DNA of 64,000 nt, taken from NCBI GenBank assembly GCA_013399305.1, contig VXAI01000019.1, positions 2,927,279 to 2,991,278 on the forward strand, given 5' to 3'. Under the pieces are notes generated by a model, which worked only from the letters and a program-made list of their open reading frames with translations, did no database searches and was not told where the DNA came from. This DNA comes from Rostratula benghalensis. Lineage: Eukaryota > Chordata > Aves > Charadriiformes > Rostratulidae. The position numbers and the translations under genes are program-made. This document shows, piece after piece, positions 9,561 through 23,000 of this stretch. Numbering within the stretch: the stretch's first letter is position 1; each line of letters starts with the position of its first letter.

Positions 9561-12500
9561 GCATGACTACTTTATTATGTATGGGCAATCTCTTCCTTTA
9601 CTCTTCTGTTTAAAATAAGTTCTTTTCCTTGGCTAAGCAGAAGTTTGGGGAGTGGCTGAGACTTATTTCACAGATGATCCCTGACTCTCACAGTGAATTT
9701 CAGATAAGTCCCTAGTTCTATTTTGAGCTGCAGTAGACTTAAAGTCTATAACACCATATTTACCTTTTTTATTTTCGTTTTTAACACTACAAACATTATT
9801 TTGTCTGATTGTTGTGAGTGTGAGTTTTCACGGAAGAAACAAGGTAGTCATCATCTTTTGGTATCTTTTAGACTCTCACCACGCTCTCTCTGCACAGGTA
9901 AAGCCACAATTTTAAGAATTTTACTAACATACCTAATTCCCTTCATAGTGTCAGACAGTTAAGCATCAAAGTGTTCAGTATTGGCGCATGCAAAGAGGCA
10001 TCCCAAAAGCAATTAACTTCAGGACTGTAGTGTACACTTGCTCTTCCAAAATGTCCCAAATTTATTGGCTTCTGTTTAGCACCGTTCACCAACTCTTATT
10101 CCCTCCTGCCCTTTCAGTGTCTCTGTGTGGCAGAGCTGAACTCTCCTCAGCCTTCCCTCCCAGCTCTTGCCAGCTCAGAAATGAGCTTTCATCTGTATTT
10201 TCACCCTGCCAGACTGCTCCCTTTTCACCTCTCTGATAAGACATTTCTGCTCTCAAAACCTTTGCTTACAAGTTTCTGCATCTGGCTTATAACTCACTGT
10301 CCCTGCATATTGTATGACGTTCAGTCTGTCATTGTAAGAACCTTATATACTGTTCTGTAAGACCTTGTGCTGTAAGTCCACACGTGCCATCATGGATGAG
10401 GTTCAGTGTCACCTCTTTTTATTTTTTTGCATTGTTTCTGATGTTTAGGTTTTCTATTAAGTAAGTTATACTTTCACCTCCTTCTTCAATTACACTTGCA
10501 AGACGAAAGGAGCACTAAAAAAGATGCACAGTATAAAGGGAAGAAAGCAGAAATAGAGCCCGGGGATTTTTGTATTACTTAAACTCCGTTAAGATACTTA
10601 GAACATCATCAGAAGATGATTCACTATTTTTGCTGGGGAGGCTACAAAACCCGTCTACAAAGAAAAGAAAGTGATTAAGGAAACTCACTGAATGTTATGC
10701 CATATTCCTTTCCCATGTTACTTAATTCTGGACATGGAATGACACAGATGTCTCGATCAGTTATGTTTGCATTTATTTAAATAAAACCGCTAAACAGCAG
10801 GTGGGTGAGACCCACTGGTTTTGAAATATAGCAAGCAAGAAGTGATGTGTTCAAAGTGTTTCTGGCTCAGTCTGACAGCTGCACTGTGATTTAGAGCCTG
10901 ATCTTGCATTATAACCTCAAGCAAAAATTATGTGGGTGTCAATGGGAGCTTTATTTCTCTAAGAAACTGCAATATCTGACTTTCAGCTATATGGCAAAAT
11001 TATATGGTATCTTAGGTCCATCAATATTAATACTTAAGATTTGTACATTGCAGAGCAGCTCAGTGCCTGTATTTGCTAGAAAAGGCTTTTCAGAGAATCA
11101 GTCTTTTTGCTCTTGCACTTGTACGAAAACAACAGGTTTTATGGTTTCAGCTAAACAAATTCTAGAATGGGAAATTGAAGAGGAGATTGCATAAATAAAT
11201 AAATAAAGTAAACACTCTTCTTCATTGCACAATACTTGAGATATTGCTGCCTCCATCTCTATGGTTGGAGTCATGGCACATTCAGAGGAAAATGGGAGAT
11301 GCTTGACCTGACATTCTCCATCTTTCTGCATTTTTCTCTCCTTTTATTATTCATTCCAGCGCTGCTGAACAAATGTTAGGAGTCTTGCCTTCCGTCTTTG
11401 TCTCACCCATGGTCCAGCTCTGAAACATGTACTAACATTTGTGGTGGTTCAAATTCGTTACTATTTCGATAAAAATGTTGGGATTTTCCAGGCCCATGAT
11501 TAAGACTACAAAGTGTTTGGGAAAACGCTCCCTAGGCAAAAAAAATGAAACAAATAAACCAAAAAGGAAAAGTTGCCACCTGGTTCTGCTTATGCTGTAT
11601 ATTTTTATTTATTTACTTTACAGCATATAAAGTAGTTATAAAATAATTGCTGTCTACAATCATTGCATTGCTCAAGCCTTCCCCATTATCTATCTCTCTC
11701 ATGCAAGGGAGGTGATCAGAGTGTGCCTGAGATTTATGGTGATCGGCTCAAGAACAAACCTGGATCCCACTTTAAAAAAATACATATTGGAGTCAGTGAG
11801 TTTCTATTCCTCAGGTCAGAATCTCTTTTCTTCCTAAATTCCTTGTGGGAATTTGTTACCTCAGAGTTTCTGGGTAAATCTACTGACTTTGGCCCTGTTT
11901 GTTTGTATCCTTTACATAGGTAATTTACCTATATATGTCCGAGTTCTTAATTGGGCAGTCTTACATTTTTCATCTATTTATAAAAATCCAAACAGAAGGT
12001 AAATGGATGTTTAGATTTTTGAGGGAAAACTATTTGGTTTGTCTCTATCTATGAGGCTAACTCATGGTAGCAAATCTTGCAATATCCAGGCTAAATTATT
12101 GAGTAAACTAAAGAAGGCCAGGGCAGGAATGATGTTTGTGTCCTGAGACAGTTTAAGGGACCAGCTTCTTGTGTAGAGTTTGTTGCTATTGTTGGTTACT
12201 TCATCTTAAAGAAGCAATAAGAGAACCTTAAAGTACAACAGAACTAAAGGGAAAATATTTGAGATTGATTTCTTGCCTCGGGCAAACATGTACTTCTCAA
12301 GTTCTTTTTTTCTGTCAGAAATAAGACGGAAGCAAAGTGAGAAGGTAGAAAATGGACTATGAAAGAAGAAATAATTTAAAAATAAAACAGTAGACATCAG
12401 GGATTGAAAAAAGTCAACAAATAATGGATTTTAGTAAGAAATTTGTCATGGGCTGAGTGCTCAGCCAGCAGTCTAGGCACAAAAAGGGGATTTCAAGAAC

Positions 12501-12617
12501 ATGGAATTTTAAAATTGAATATTATTTTGATACAGGTAAGGGTGTTTATTTGTTAACTGTACTTTTTTTTACTAGTATATGTTAGGCCTGAAGGGATAAA
12601 AGCACCAAACCACACCG
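9561..12617. other. Unique non-coding stretch
   Basis: No gene or transposon is recognised. A short (AAAT)n run sits at 11191-11207. Frames of 60-96 codons are scattered over both strands without domains. Confidence 0.6.
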
Positions 12618-12643
12618 CTATTAAATAAGTCTATTAAATAAGT
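12618..12643. repeat. 13-base perfect tandem duplication
   Basis: CTATTAAATAAGT occurs twice head to tail, followed by TTTATTAATAAA. It is probably a replication-slippage duplication. Confidence 0.9.
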
Positions 12644-14500
12644 TTTATTAATAAAAAGTTAAATTAGAGCATGATTTCTCAATAATTATCGGAAAGCGCA
12701 TCTTTAATTCTTTACCATTGCACTCAGACACACACAGAGGCACACGCAGATACAGAGACACAGAAATCTACTTATACTTTGTTCTTATATTGAAGACACA
12801 ACAGATTAAAAAATTTAGCACTTACTCAGCTGGTTCAGAACAGCCAGAGGCCCTGCCAACATCTAGTTTTGACATGGATATTAATTTATCCTCCAGCCAT
12901 TTTCCATGAAGAGATTTAGAGTTCTTTGCAAATAACAATGCTTCTGTCTTCAGAGTGTGAGGTCTGAAGTAACGTGTGTATGGATCTGTGATTAGCATTC
13001 TATTCTCTTTTATTTCTTATATTTTCCAGTTGCTTTTTCAAAGCCGCAATTTAAATGTGTGTGCTGTTGATCAGAAGTTTTGCAACAGTAACAACTTTTT
13101 GCCTTTTTTTACACTTGTCCCAGAATATTTCTTTACATTCCTTGCTTTTTTTAATAACGAGCTGTATGCATCCATTGAAAGAGAAAAGCCTTTAGAAACA
13201 AAAGTACACGTCACACTTGATGTATATAAGGAGGTTACAGAAGACTCATAATGGATCATGGTTCCTAGCACACGAGAAAATTAATTAAATAGATCAGTTC
13301 TGACATTTGCTTAAGTTATACAGCAACAGAAATATTTTTTATCTTAAATGACAATCCACATTAAATCATCTAAAATCTTACTTTTGTCAGTACATAATAC
13401 AGGAACATTACATTCATCCATGTGGATATAAGCAGAGCAGAACAGCCTGGTTTGGTTTCTATAGTCAGCTACTTTCTTCCCAGGGTATTTGTGGCCACAG
13501 AGGATGAAAAATATGACAATATACTTCAAATAATATAGAAGACACATAACTGAATATTGTGACACATGCATATAAACAACATGTACAACACGCCTACAGG
13601 GAAATGTAAGGAACAAATAATATTATGTGACAAAAAAACTTGTATAGCTTAGACAGACACATGGGAGGAATTACATATTTCCTTAATGACTGATTTGAGG
13701 CTGATTACATGTTTTCCTGGGAAAATCTCTCATCAATATTTGATTTTAGGATGTTGATGCAAAATTTAACATGAAAATGGCTCTTTCTGTGTCTGCAAAC
13801 TATTTTTTACTCCAGTTTCTCTTCTTTTGTTGCTATTGTGAATGACATATCTCTCTCATAAATTGCATATCTGTTATGGTTACTCTTGCCTTTGCTCTAG
13901 GAGCACTAGACATGGAATGGATTTAAAGCAGTAGGCCATAACATTGATTAATAGCAGTATCTTTCCTCTAATCTTGCATAAACGACAGTTAGCTTGGTCT
14001 GTTGTAGTGATACATGTTCCCCACAGAAGAGTTGATTAATAATGTGCATCAACTATTAAAGCAAAACTGGTAAGAAATAATTGATGCTAATAAAAATATT
14101 GTGAGTCAAAATGTAAAAATCAAAACAGAATAATATCCTTTTTCATACCTGTTAGGCACAACTACAATGGGAGTTGAAACAAAAGCCTGGCCTACTATTT
14201 ATAGAAGTTCAACATATTTCTCTGCTAAAAAATAAAAAAGCTGCGATAATGCTAACAAAGTTTTAGCTTTCCTCTCCACACAGTTATTTAAATGAGTTCT
14301 GACATGAACCATGGATGCCCTCCATCTTCCCATCCTATTCCTTGACCCACATCTTTCTCTGCAATTAGCAGACATTTTTTTTAAGGATTATCTTCACTTT
14401 ACATACCAGTGGCTTTAATAAAAAGAAAGAAAAAGGAAGTGGTGAGTGCAGGGCATTGAATAGAAAAATGGTTCTTTTCGGACAAAGAATAATCACTGTG
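12644..14500. other. Unique non-coding stretch
   Basis: No gene is seen. A CA-rich patch lies at about 12720-12765. Frames of 63-91 codons on both strands (e.g. 12976-13251 plus and 13344-13616 minus) have no recognisable domain. Confidence 0.6.
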
Positions 14501-14592
14501 TACACACACATATATATGTACACACACACAAACCACCAGCCCCTCTGTGTGTGCATATATGCACACACACACACATATATATGTACACACAC
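14501..14592. repeat. (CA)n/(TA)n compound repeat with palindromic core
   Basis: Two copies of an ACACACATATATATGTACAC-type unit (about 14502-14528 and 14566-14591) flank a unique spacer. Between them is a perfect 24-base palindrome at 14546-14569 centred on GCATATATGC. The alternating purine-pyrimidine pattern could adopt Z-DNA or cruciform structure. Antisense frames here are merely translated repeat. Confidence 0.9.
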
Positions 14593-15746
14593 TTTAATCC
14601 CATTTCAATTTAACTGTACTTGGAACCATGATTTTAAAAAGGGACTTGTTTTGCACTAAAATATAAATTGTCCTTAATTTTCATTGGTGGATGATGATCT
14701 ATCAACAGAACTTTTTCCTACAGATTTCAGTAGCTGGAGAATAGCTACGTTCAGTTCCTTTGACTTTACCTACTGGTCACCTTCTCATCAACATTTGTCC
14801 TCAATTCTCATTATCTCCACTCTTCCCTCTTAAGGAAGTCACGTTAGGAATAATTAAAATAGAATAGGTACAAGATTCTGGAATGCTTCAAATATTCTTT
14901 CTATACTGTTTCACTATATTTTTCTCCTGAATGTGTTTGCTGGAGTGTTCTTATGATTGTCTGGCACATAAATTAGTGGCTTGGAGTCATTTTTTCATTG
15001 TAACTTATGTCTACCTTGCTGCAAATGACTACATGAAGAGCTCATTTACGGAGCTAAGTGCATTTTTGATCTTTGCCTGGCCTGCCTTCACATTCTGCAT
15101 ATGTGAGGCGGCATGTATTTACTTTTCCTAGAATAGTGTGTCATCATTCTCCTTTTCTTAGGGTTGGTCTTCCCAAGAGTACCTGTGACAGACCCAGCAG
15201 GGCTCAGCGTCTGAGATTCTGCACTTTGGAAATCTTTGGCAATTATTGCCTTCTTAAAATACTTTTTTTGTTAACCATGTAAACTGACTGTTTGGTAGAA
15301 GTCACTCTACATGGTGTAGAACCTGATTATTCTTCTGAATGGGACATATTCTTCTAGATATTACTTTAATCTTCCTTTACAGTTTCAAGACTTGCTTTCT
15401 GTGTATTTGTGTTTGCAAGAGAGAGGGAAAGCATAAATCAACTACTCAGTGTCCTGTTTGTCTTAGTGACTCTAAGCAGACACTGGAGAACATACAACAA
15501 TATAGAAACATGGTGAAATTTCCTCCAAATACTGTGCTAGTTCCTTTGAATCTGGGGTCTAGAGCTGTAATGTGTAGTGCTATATTTAACAAACCTTGAA
15601 AAGCTTTTCTTCTATGAATCTCTCTTAACATTTTCTGAACCTACTTATGTTTGAGGCCTCTATAATTTCCTGTGGAGATCAGAAAGTTCCATAACGTATT
15701 ATTTGCTATATTAATAGTACCTCCTGTTTGTTTTAAAGCCAGTGCC
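14593..15746. other. Unique non-coding stretch
   Basis: No gene or repeat is recognised; only chance frames of 60-86 codons. Confidence 0.6.
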
Positions 15747-15768
15747 TTTTTTTTTTTTTTTTTTTTTT
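15747..15768. repeat. Poly(T) tract, 22 bases
   Basis: An uninterrupted run of 22 T. On the minus strand this is a poly(A) tract, but no retrotransposed gene or SINE is recognisable beside it. Confidence 0.95.
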
Positions 15769-18539
15769 GGTTACACTTCACATCCTGGGGTATGAAAAGT
15801 TAGGAGTAATTATTCCCCTTAAGCTCTTTATGTGGTTCCTGGTTTTGTGGACTTCTGCCTGTCATCATTATTGAGGATACAAAAGTGCAGTAGATTTAAA
15901 AGTGTACCAGTGCTTTCTTTTACTCATTTTCCCTTTTTAGATTTCCCCAGCATCCATTGCCTCGTCTTCTTCACTATCACAGCACATCATACTGGGCAGA
16001 CACTTTCAAAGAACAATTCAAGTTTTGTGTCTTGCATCCAGCACCCTCACTTCTTTTTGTCCTCAGCAATGACCATTTTGACTGTAATTGGTTTTGTAGG
16101 CTAACTTTCTTCATCGCTAAGCCTTCACCTTTCAGCCTCTTTGTGCTGACTTCCTGCAGTACCCATAAACTCTCTTACTGCCATTAACAATCTCAGTTTC
16201 CTCAAAGCTCTGTAGCCTCTTTCGCGTTCTTCTTCTCAACCTGCTCCCCTTGGTTGATCATAGCCTCCTACTGTTTTCATGAATTAATGCTGTCCTACTT
16301 CTTTACTTTGTGTTCCTTTATCACCCCACTCAGTTACTGTCTTAGCATCCTGTGAATTTCTGCCTCTGCCTTCAAATCCATTCTAATCCTATCACTGTGC
16401 ACTGTTAAATCCTGAGTCTTTTCCTTCCCTACCACAAGATCTCGGTAGGTCTTTGTAGAAAAGAGGCTCCAACGTGAGGAATCTTATCTCCCTGGATCTT
16501 ATCCATAAAATTTCTCCATAATCTGCTGCACTTGGCCTTGTCCATTTTCACTTGAAGACACTTCACGGCCCTGTGCTTAGCCTACAACCCAGTCTCCCTG
16601 TTAGCTACTCAGTATATGACCTCAGTGTGATAAAACCCAGTGCTATACTATGTACACAGCACTATTAAAAATGTTTAATGCATGACTTGTCTTGATGCTT
16701 TATCTTAAGTACTGGTTCCTTATTTGCAAAAGTGCACATTTTCCTTAGGCTAATAGCTTAAATGTTAATATTTACTTCTCGATTGCTTTTGTGGTGAGTC
16801 TAAGAGATACTTATGGCTAGTCATGTAGAACAAATATCACAGTAAAGCAGCACAGAATTCATGGGTGTATCACAAAGGCATGTTTGTCACTGTGCTGATG
16901 GGTAAAACAAAGTTTTCCAGCAGAAATTCAAATACATAAAGAAATATGTATGTGAGGTCTTTTAGTCATAAAAACACCATCCTAGTGTGAGAATTCAGTA
17001 TGCAGTTCATAAGTAAACACAAACATATTTTTCCCCTTGAAATGTAAAATACTGTTCAAAACCCTAAATAGCTTCCTTGGATAACTTGGAATTTAAATGA
17101 AAGTTTTATCAAAGGGTTGGCAGAATATATTTAAAAATATCTGCTCAGAGACCTCAGGAAATTACTTTTTCCTATGGCTCTGATTAAATATTTCATGGCA
17201 GCACATGCTTATTTATTTGTACTTGTTATGTCAAGATAAAAAACTCAAACAAACCAACCCCTCTTTTTATAGTAAATACCCTTATTTTGAATATGGTCCC
17301 GTCAAATCCAGAAGACCTGACCTAGGCAGACTGCTGAGTCTGCAGGGTGAATGTTGTCTCAGGCTGAAAATGAACACGCAGGGGCATTCCTTGCTGACAG
17401 CTTCTGGAGCTGGCTTGTTAATTTAACACTTGAAGAAATACATCGACAGCCACAGGCAATTTGTTGCACTGAGAGCGGGGGGGAAGGACGTCTGACTTTA
17501 GAGCTTCACATTGGCAGAGACTCAATGGTAGATAACACAAGTTCCTGTCTTTTCTATTTTTAAAATCAACAATATTTTCATAAGTCTAATCCCCTTCCTT
17601 TTTCTGTCGCAATATTTCTTTTCCTCATGAGCATTTTAGATGGCTAGATTTCCTCTAATTAAACTCTGATAAACAAATCTGACCACAGGCCTAAGTCCAT
17701 TCTAGCAGACGCTGTGTGACCATCATTGGTAGCATCACTTTTTCCATCTCTGTTTTTCTTCCTCTCCACCCACCACAACACTCCAGGAACCTAAAGTAAA
17801 AACAAAACAACAACCTCAGTTGTTTTACAAGTAGCTTATTTTGTTTCTTTGACCATTTTTTTGTTTGTTTGTTTCACAAAACATTTCATTTATTTGGTTT
17901 GGGAGCTAGTCCTTCCTCAGATGTATTGTGAAAGCGTATGCCTCTCCAAATTTTGCTTCTAGAACGTCCTGCCTAATTCAGTCTTGATTTTTTCAAGTGT
18001 CTCAGAGAAGAAAAAAGCAAGCTCACCACTGTGAAGCCACCGCTTCTTCCACCATTCCAAGCAGCTAATTTTTTATAAGCTATAGAAGAACCTCCTGGCA
18101 AAGGATCTGCTTGATAAGGCATGTATTCTGAGAAATAGGTAATGAATCTTTCCACTTTTCCATTAACATAAAAAAAATGTTAACAAGTTTTATTATTATT
18201 TGTTTTAAATGTCTGCTCCTAACACTCCTCAGTCTGGAGACTTTTTTTTTCCATATGCTTGAGGCATCACACAGCAAAAATATTTTCATCTTGAAGAACA
18301 CTAGAAATAAAACCTTCGCTCATCTGGTAGATAAAGACCACGGTAGAATCTGTGCGAATTCCATGAAAAAAATGATCTCAAAATGTGGAGATTTTGTCAA
18401 TTTTATAAAAGACAAAAGTCTTATTTGTTATTTACTATTTACTATTTATAACTCTGCTTGTATAAGGGACCAGCTGTAGCTATTTGTTAGGGTAGGTGGG
18501 ATTACCAATTACAGCTTCCCTCTGTTAATTTCCTAAATC
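15769..18539. other. Unique non-coding stretch
   Basis: No gene is recognised. A (GTTT)n run lies at 17856-17874. 17300-17530 is slightly richer in G+C than its surroundings and carries frames of 70-73 codons that show no domain. Confidence 0.6.
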
Positions 18540-18720
18540 CTCAATAAAAAGCTAAGACAAAGCAATTAATCACCCTTGCCAATTTCAGCAGGAAACAATC
18601 ATTGCTGGCAAATAATAAATGTTTCACATTTACAAATTTGCAGGTTTTTGGCAAGTGCATCTTCCTGGTAGTTTAAAGACATTCTCTGCCTGCCTTTAAG
18701 TGTATGAGCAAGGGTTTTCT
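18540..18720. promoter_or_regulatory. Candidate conserved non-coding element
   Basis: It contains a SOX/TCF-like GACAAAG, a homeodomain-like GCAATTAATCA and two similar AACAATCATTG/CAAATAATAAA blocks in complex sequence. Inference from texture only. Confidence 0.15.
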
Positions 18721-20027
18721 CAAAAGTGTTTGAGATTCACAAGAACAAAATTCAGTCAGAATAGTCATCTTTTCCTGCTCACTTTGGACTTAAATTGAGC
18801 TCTGCAGGTTCATGAATATTGACCCCTGTGCTGTGATGACTTGATTCAATTGTGGGTTACAGAAATTGTACAGAAGGTGGTAGAGGGGAGACAAATTTGC
18901 CTTTGAAACTTGTATGAGTATTATTCCTCTTCAGCAAATGAATTTCCTCTTCATCCAGTGCAATTTGTATGCATTTCTGCATTATTGTCCACATATAACA
19001 GTGTCTCTTTTAAGATATATTTTACTAAGTATTTATTAAACTTTCCCCCTATTTCCAGATGACAGCTAAATGTTTCTAATTCTTTGCAGCTGATGATTAT
19101 AGAGAGCAAATGTCATGAAATGGAATATTAAAGCTTGAAAGAATGATAAAAACTAGAACTACGCACATTGCTATTACACACTACACAATTAAAAGGAGAA
19201 TATTTATTTCTTGTCCTTCTTTATGCTCATGTTCATAGAAGGAAAGTAATGGATTAGTGGACATAAAAAGGTGAACAAACCTTTAAAAATCAAAGCTAAG
19301 TGGAAAAAAAAAAGATAATATAAAGTTGTTTTACTGAAGTTAATAAACCCCACATTCTGAGACAAATATCCTCAAAAGCCATTTGTTTAAACAAGCATTA
19401 AGTTTAGCAGTACAACACCATAACATGATACTCCAAATTAAACTTTTGCATCTCAAGTGACCTTTATAGCAGTTTTACAGTTCATAAATTCTTTACAATA
19501 GTGCTCTGTGGAGTAGTTTTAATAAATCTTGATTGTGCTGTAAATGTTATAGCACATACTTGAAATGGCATTTCCAGTCCTAACAAACACAAGTGTGGAA
19601 TGCTTCCCCCATTCCATATGGAGAATTTTGCTGCAGTATTCACAAAATACTGCAGAATATTCCAGTTAAGGGAGCGGGGAGTGTGTGTGTGTGTGGAAAT
19701 GCCACATGTAACCCAGTCCTACTGGAGAAGAAAAGCATATCTAATAAACAAATTTATCAAAGTGGATGGAAGGCATACCAACTCCTCATATACCAATACA
19801 AAATTATGCTTCAGTTAGCAGGGCTTCTAAAGTACTCCAGGATAGCTGGATAGAGATGGGATTATGTTTTCCACTTTCTGTTTTGTTTTAAGACTTGATT
19901 TCTTGGCAAAGGGTCAGACCCATAGAGCTGTAAACTGTGTGGTCTCTTTCATTCCGCCCAGAACACTGGGATAAGAGCACCTAGTTAAAGTATGTCTGCT
20001 TAATCTCATTTATCTCTTTAAACATGA
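18721..20027. other. Unique non-coding stretch
   Basis: No gene is recognised. A short (TG)n run lies near 19681-19695. Two overlapping 72- and 86-codon frames cross it and look like chance. Confidence 0.6.
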
Positions 20028-20067
20028 TTCTTTTCTTTTTTTTTTTTTGGAAAAAAAAAGAAAAGAA
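20028..20067. repeat. 17-base inverted repeat, homopyrimidine/homopurine
   Basis: The arms at 20028-20044 (TTCTTTTCT9) and 20051-20067 (A9GAAAAGAA) are perfectly complementary around a 6-base TTTTGG loop. One strand is pure pyrimidine then pure purine. Transcribed, it would form an A-U rich hairpin. Confidence 0.9.
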
Positions 20068-23000
20068 AACTGAATTAAATACTATACTGAATGCACTCTG
20101 TTAATGTGTTAAATAATCTGTTTGGATATATTTTTCCATCTGTTTCCTCCATCCTTTAGTCCAGCTATTTATTTACATGTTGACGCCTTAATATCTTTTC
20201 ACGTATTGCAGTTACATTTGATTAAAATATCATCACCTCCAAGTGATGATTGAAAATGTGATGATGAAATCACCAAAACCTGATGGCTTTGAGACAAGCA
20301 TCAGATGACAACTTACCTCTCTTAAAAATTCATTTATGAATAACATTTCTCATTCTTGTAAAGGTAATTTACTTTCTTGTTTACAGCTCTGAGAGCCTTT
20401 TCCTTTGCTCATAATTTTCACAATTTTCTTTTATTTTCTTGATCTCAAACCAATTTTTTATCCTTACTGTATTCTTTTTTTTCCTGCTTTTTCCCCCTAG
20501 ATCCATGAACATGAATATACTCTCTCCTTTCCCCTTCATATAGTCTGTTAAAGGTGTTTCTACTCAGATAAATTTAAGTATTTGAAACTAGGTTTTCAAA
20601 CTTTACTTTCTCTCTAGATTTTGCTATTGAAAATAAGCCAAGCTTGAAAAAAAAAAAACAACCCCACACTTCCATGAATGTTAAATTATGAATTTTGAAG
20701 TCAGAACTCTAAGCTTTTACTCATTTTAAGGATCTTATTCATAAAAAATGCACAAGTTAATGATGAATTAGTTAAGAGATAACTGCTGCCACGTATGTTC
20801 TGTTCTTTGCCTAAAATGAGCAGAACCTACAAGATCTGCAAACTTTTATCTGCTGTTCAAGGAATACACAGCATGGCTTGGAGAAAGTGTAATTACTGAT
20901 CTATTAATGTGCTCATAAACAATGGACGATGTATACCATGCTTTAAAAAGAAATAAAGATAGTGTATCAGATAGACAGATACAATCAATCTGAAAGCATA
21001 AATGTTAAGGTCTGATATAAATTAATAATGCAGAAAATCCATAAGAGGAAATGTATTATAAGTGGTCCTTTAAGAAAACTTATAATGTAATATTAATGAA
21101 TCTGGGTTACAGACCGATTAGTATTATTAGTATTAGAGACATTGTTTTTAGCGGTAGTTAAATGTTGATCTGCAAAAACAGTTTAATAATGAATGACAGA
21201 TTAAAAAAAAAGGTCTATTCCTCCTGAGGACAGAAATATGTAGATCGAGGTATCTGTTTGAGTAATTTAAAAAAGGCAGAGGTTAATAGTCTCTATAATT
21301 GCCAGAACCTGTGATGAGTACTTAAAGCAAACAGTCAACTCTTGCAACATATGGTATCTACAAATTGCACCATGATATTAGGAGTGGGAGTCAATTTAGT
21401 ATATTGTTTTGATGATTTTTGTCTGTAATTATAGAATGTGATTTTTTTTTTCCATCTGCTTTAACACTTTACAGATACCCTGTAAACAGCTACATGCATC
21501 TGAAAGGACTGTGAAGACAGAGAGCAGCAGAACATGATGTTTAGCAAAGGTGATACAATCAATCTCTCCTTAATTTGTTTTCTAGATGCATTTTTCACTT
21601 TTTTATACTCTCAGGGGAAACTTTGATATTTGAAAATTTCCGGTGCCACACTTTTTCCCTTAAGTTACATTGAGCAGAATTTTTAAGTACATCACCCTTG
21701 GAATTAACTATATTGAATAAGATACTGTAGTAAATGCCAATACATTGATTTTAAGCATCTGATTTATACTTGCTGAGATAAAGATTTTCTTGGCTTTGGA
21801 AAGTTAAGTTAGATGAAACTTTAAAACTCTTTCAATCTGTTTTGTGTTTATTTAGATTACGTTGTTTCTGGGAAAACTCAAGTGAGGTTGGATTTTGACT
21901 CTGCTAAGAATGTAGGAAAAAGTACTGTTCTGTCCTGTTCTGAGACAGGTGAGGTAGAAGCTAGAAGTGGGAATATAAGCATGAAGAAGCAAATATTTTT
22001 TGCATGAACAATGAGCATCACTTGAGCTTTCTGTTTAATCAATGCAAAAACTAGCCAAATAGAGATTAGATATTACACAACTACAGTGATCCTCACCACC
22101 CCAGAGGCCGGACTCTGAGATGCATAGCCTTGTGCAAATCAGCAATTTCACTTTATATCTCAATTAATCAAATGTTAACAATGATGCAATCCTTTTTCTT
22201 TCAACACTGAGTAGTGCTGATTATAAACTAAACAACCTCATCAACACGTTGTTGCTTGCTCTGTTTTCCCCTTGCACCCACTTCTTCTCTTCACATGCTC
22301 CTTCCCCTCCAGTCTTTCTTTTCCTGTCGTCTTTTTGTTTGCTTGCTTTCTCTGCAGAATCCATGCTGTGTAACCTCCTCATCCCTGCCCTCTTTCAGTT
22401 GCTTGCTAGAACTGTAAGAATCGATGCACGAGAGCTGCATGAACTCAAGTTTAGGAAACTCTGAGGCAACCGCAGAGTGCTCATAAGAATTGTCTCCTTT
22501 GCAGGAACTGAAGTGTTTATGTGTTGCTATTCCCCAAACCAGAACACCCCCTCCCCCCCACCTCCCCGAGTCTCAATTCTCTTTAAGGTTTTCAAGTTGT
22601 TTAGATTTCCATAAAAGAAGTAAGACGGGACCACCCTTCTTGCTTAGCAAAAGTAACTTCTGTACATAAATCTGACAGGCTTTGAAACACAAGTTATTCT
22701 TCAGAGAATGTTAAATTATGGACTCAAACAAAAGGAGATTCCAAATAAGGAAACATTTCTGCCAGCTTTCAATTCATAACCCAAAATCGGAACAATGTAT
22801 AAACCTGAGGTTACATTTTTTAGTTCATGCAATATCCTAGCTGATCATAAAAATGCTGTACACGATAGTCATCCAGAAGCCTAGTAACGTTCTACATTCT
22901 ATTTTAACCTACTCAGTGGAAAAGGATATGACTGAGAGCAAGATATGTGAGATAAAACCACTGCAAAAACGACACTTTTATATGCAGAAAGGGGCCTTAC

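Noticed and set aside
14365..14659. His/Thr/Tyr- and Cys/Val-rich ORFs over the CA/TA repeat
   Set aside because: Translated simple repeat in several frames at once.
15747..15768. T22 tract as the tail of a minus-strand retropseudogene
   Set aside because: No gene-like or SINE-like sequence and no target-site duplication could be recognised beside it.
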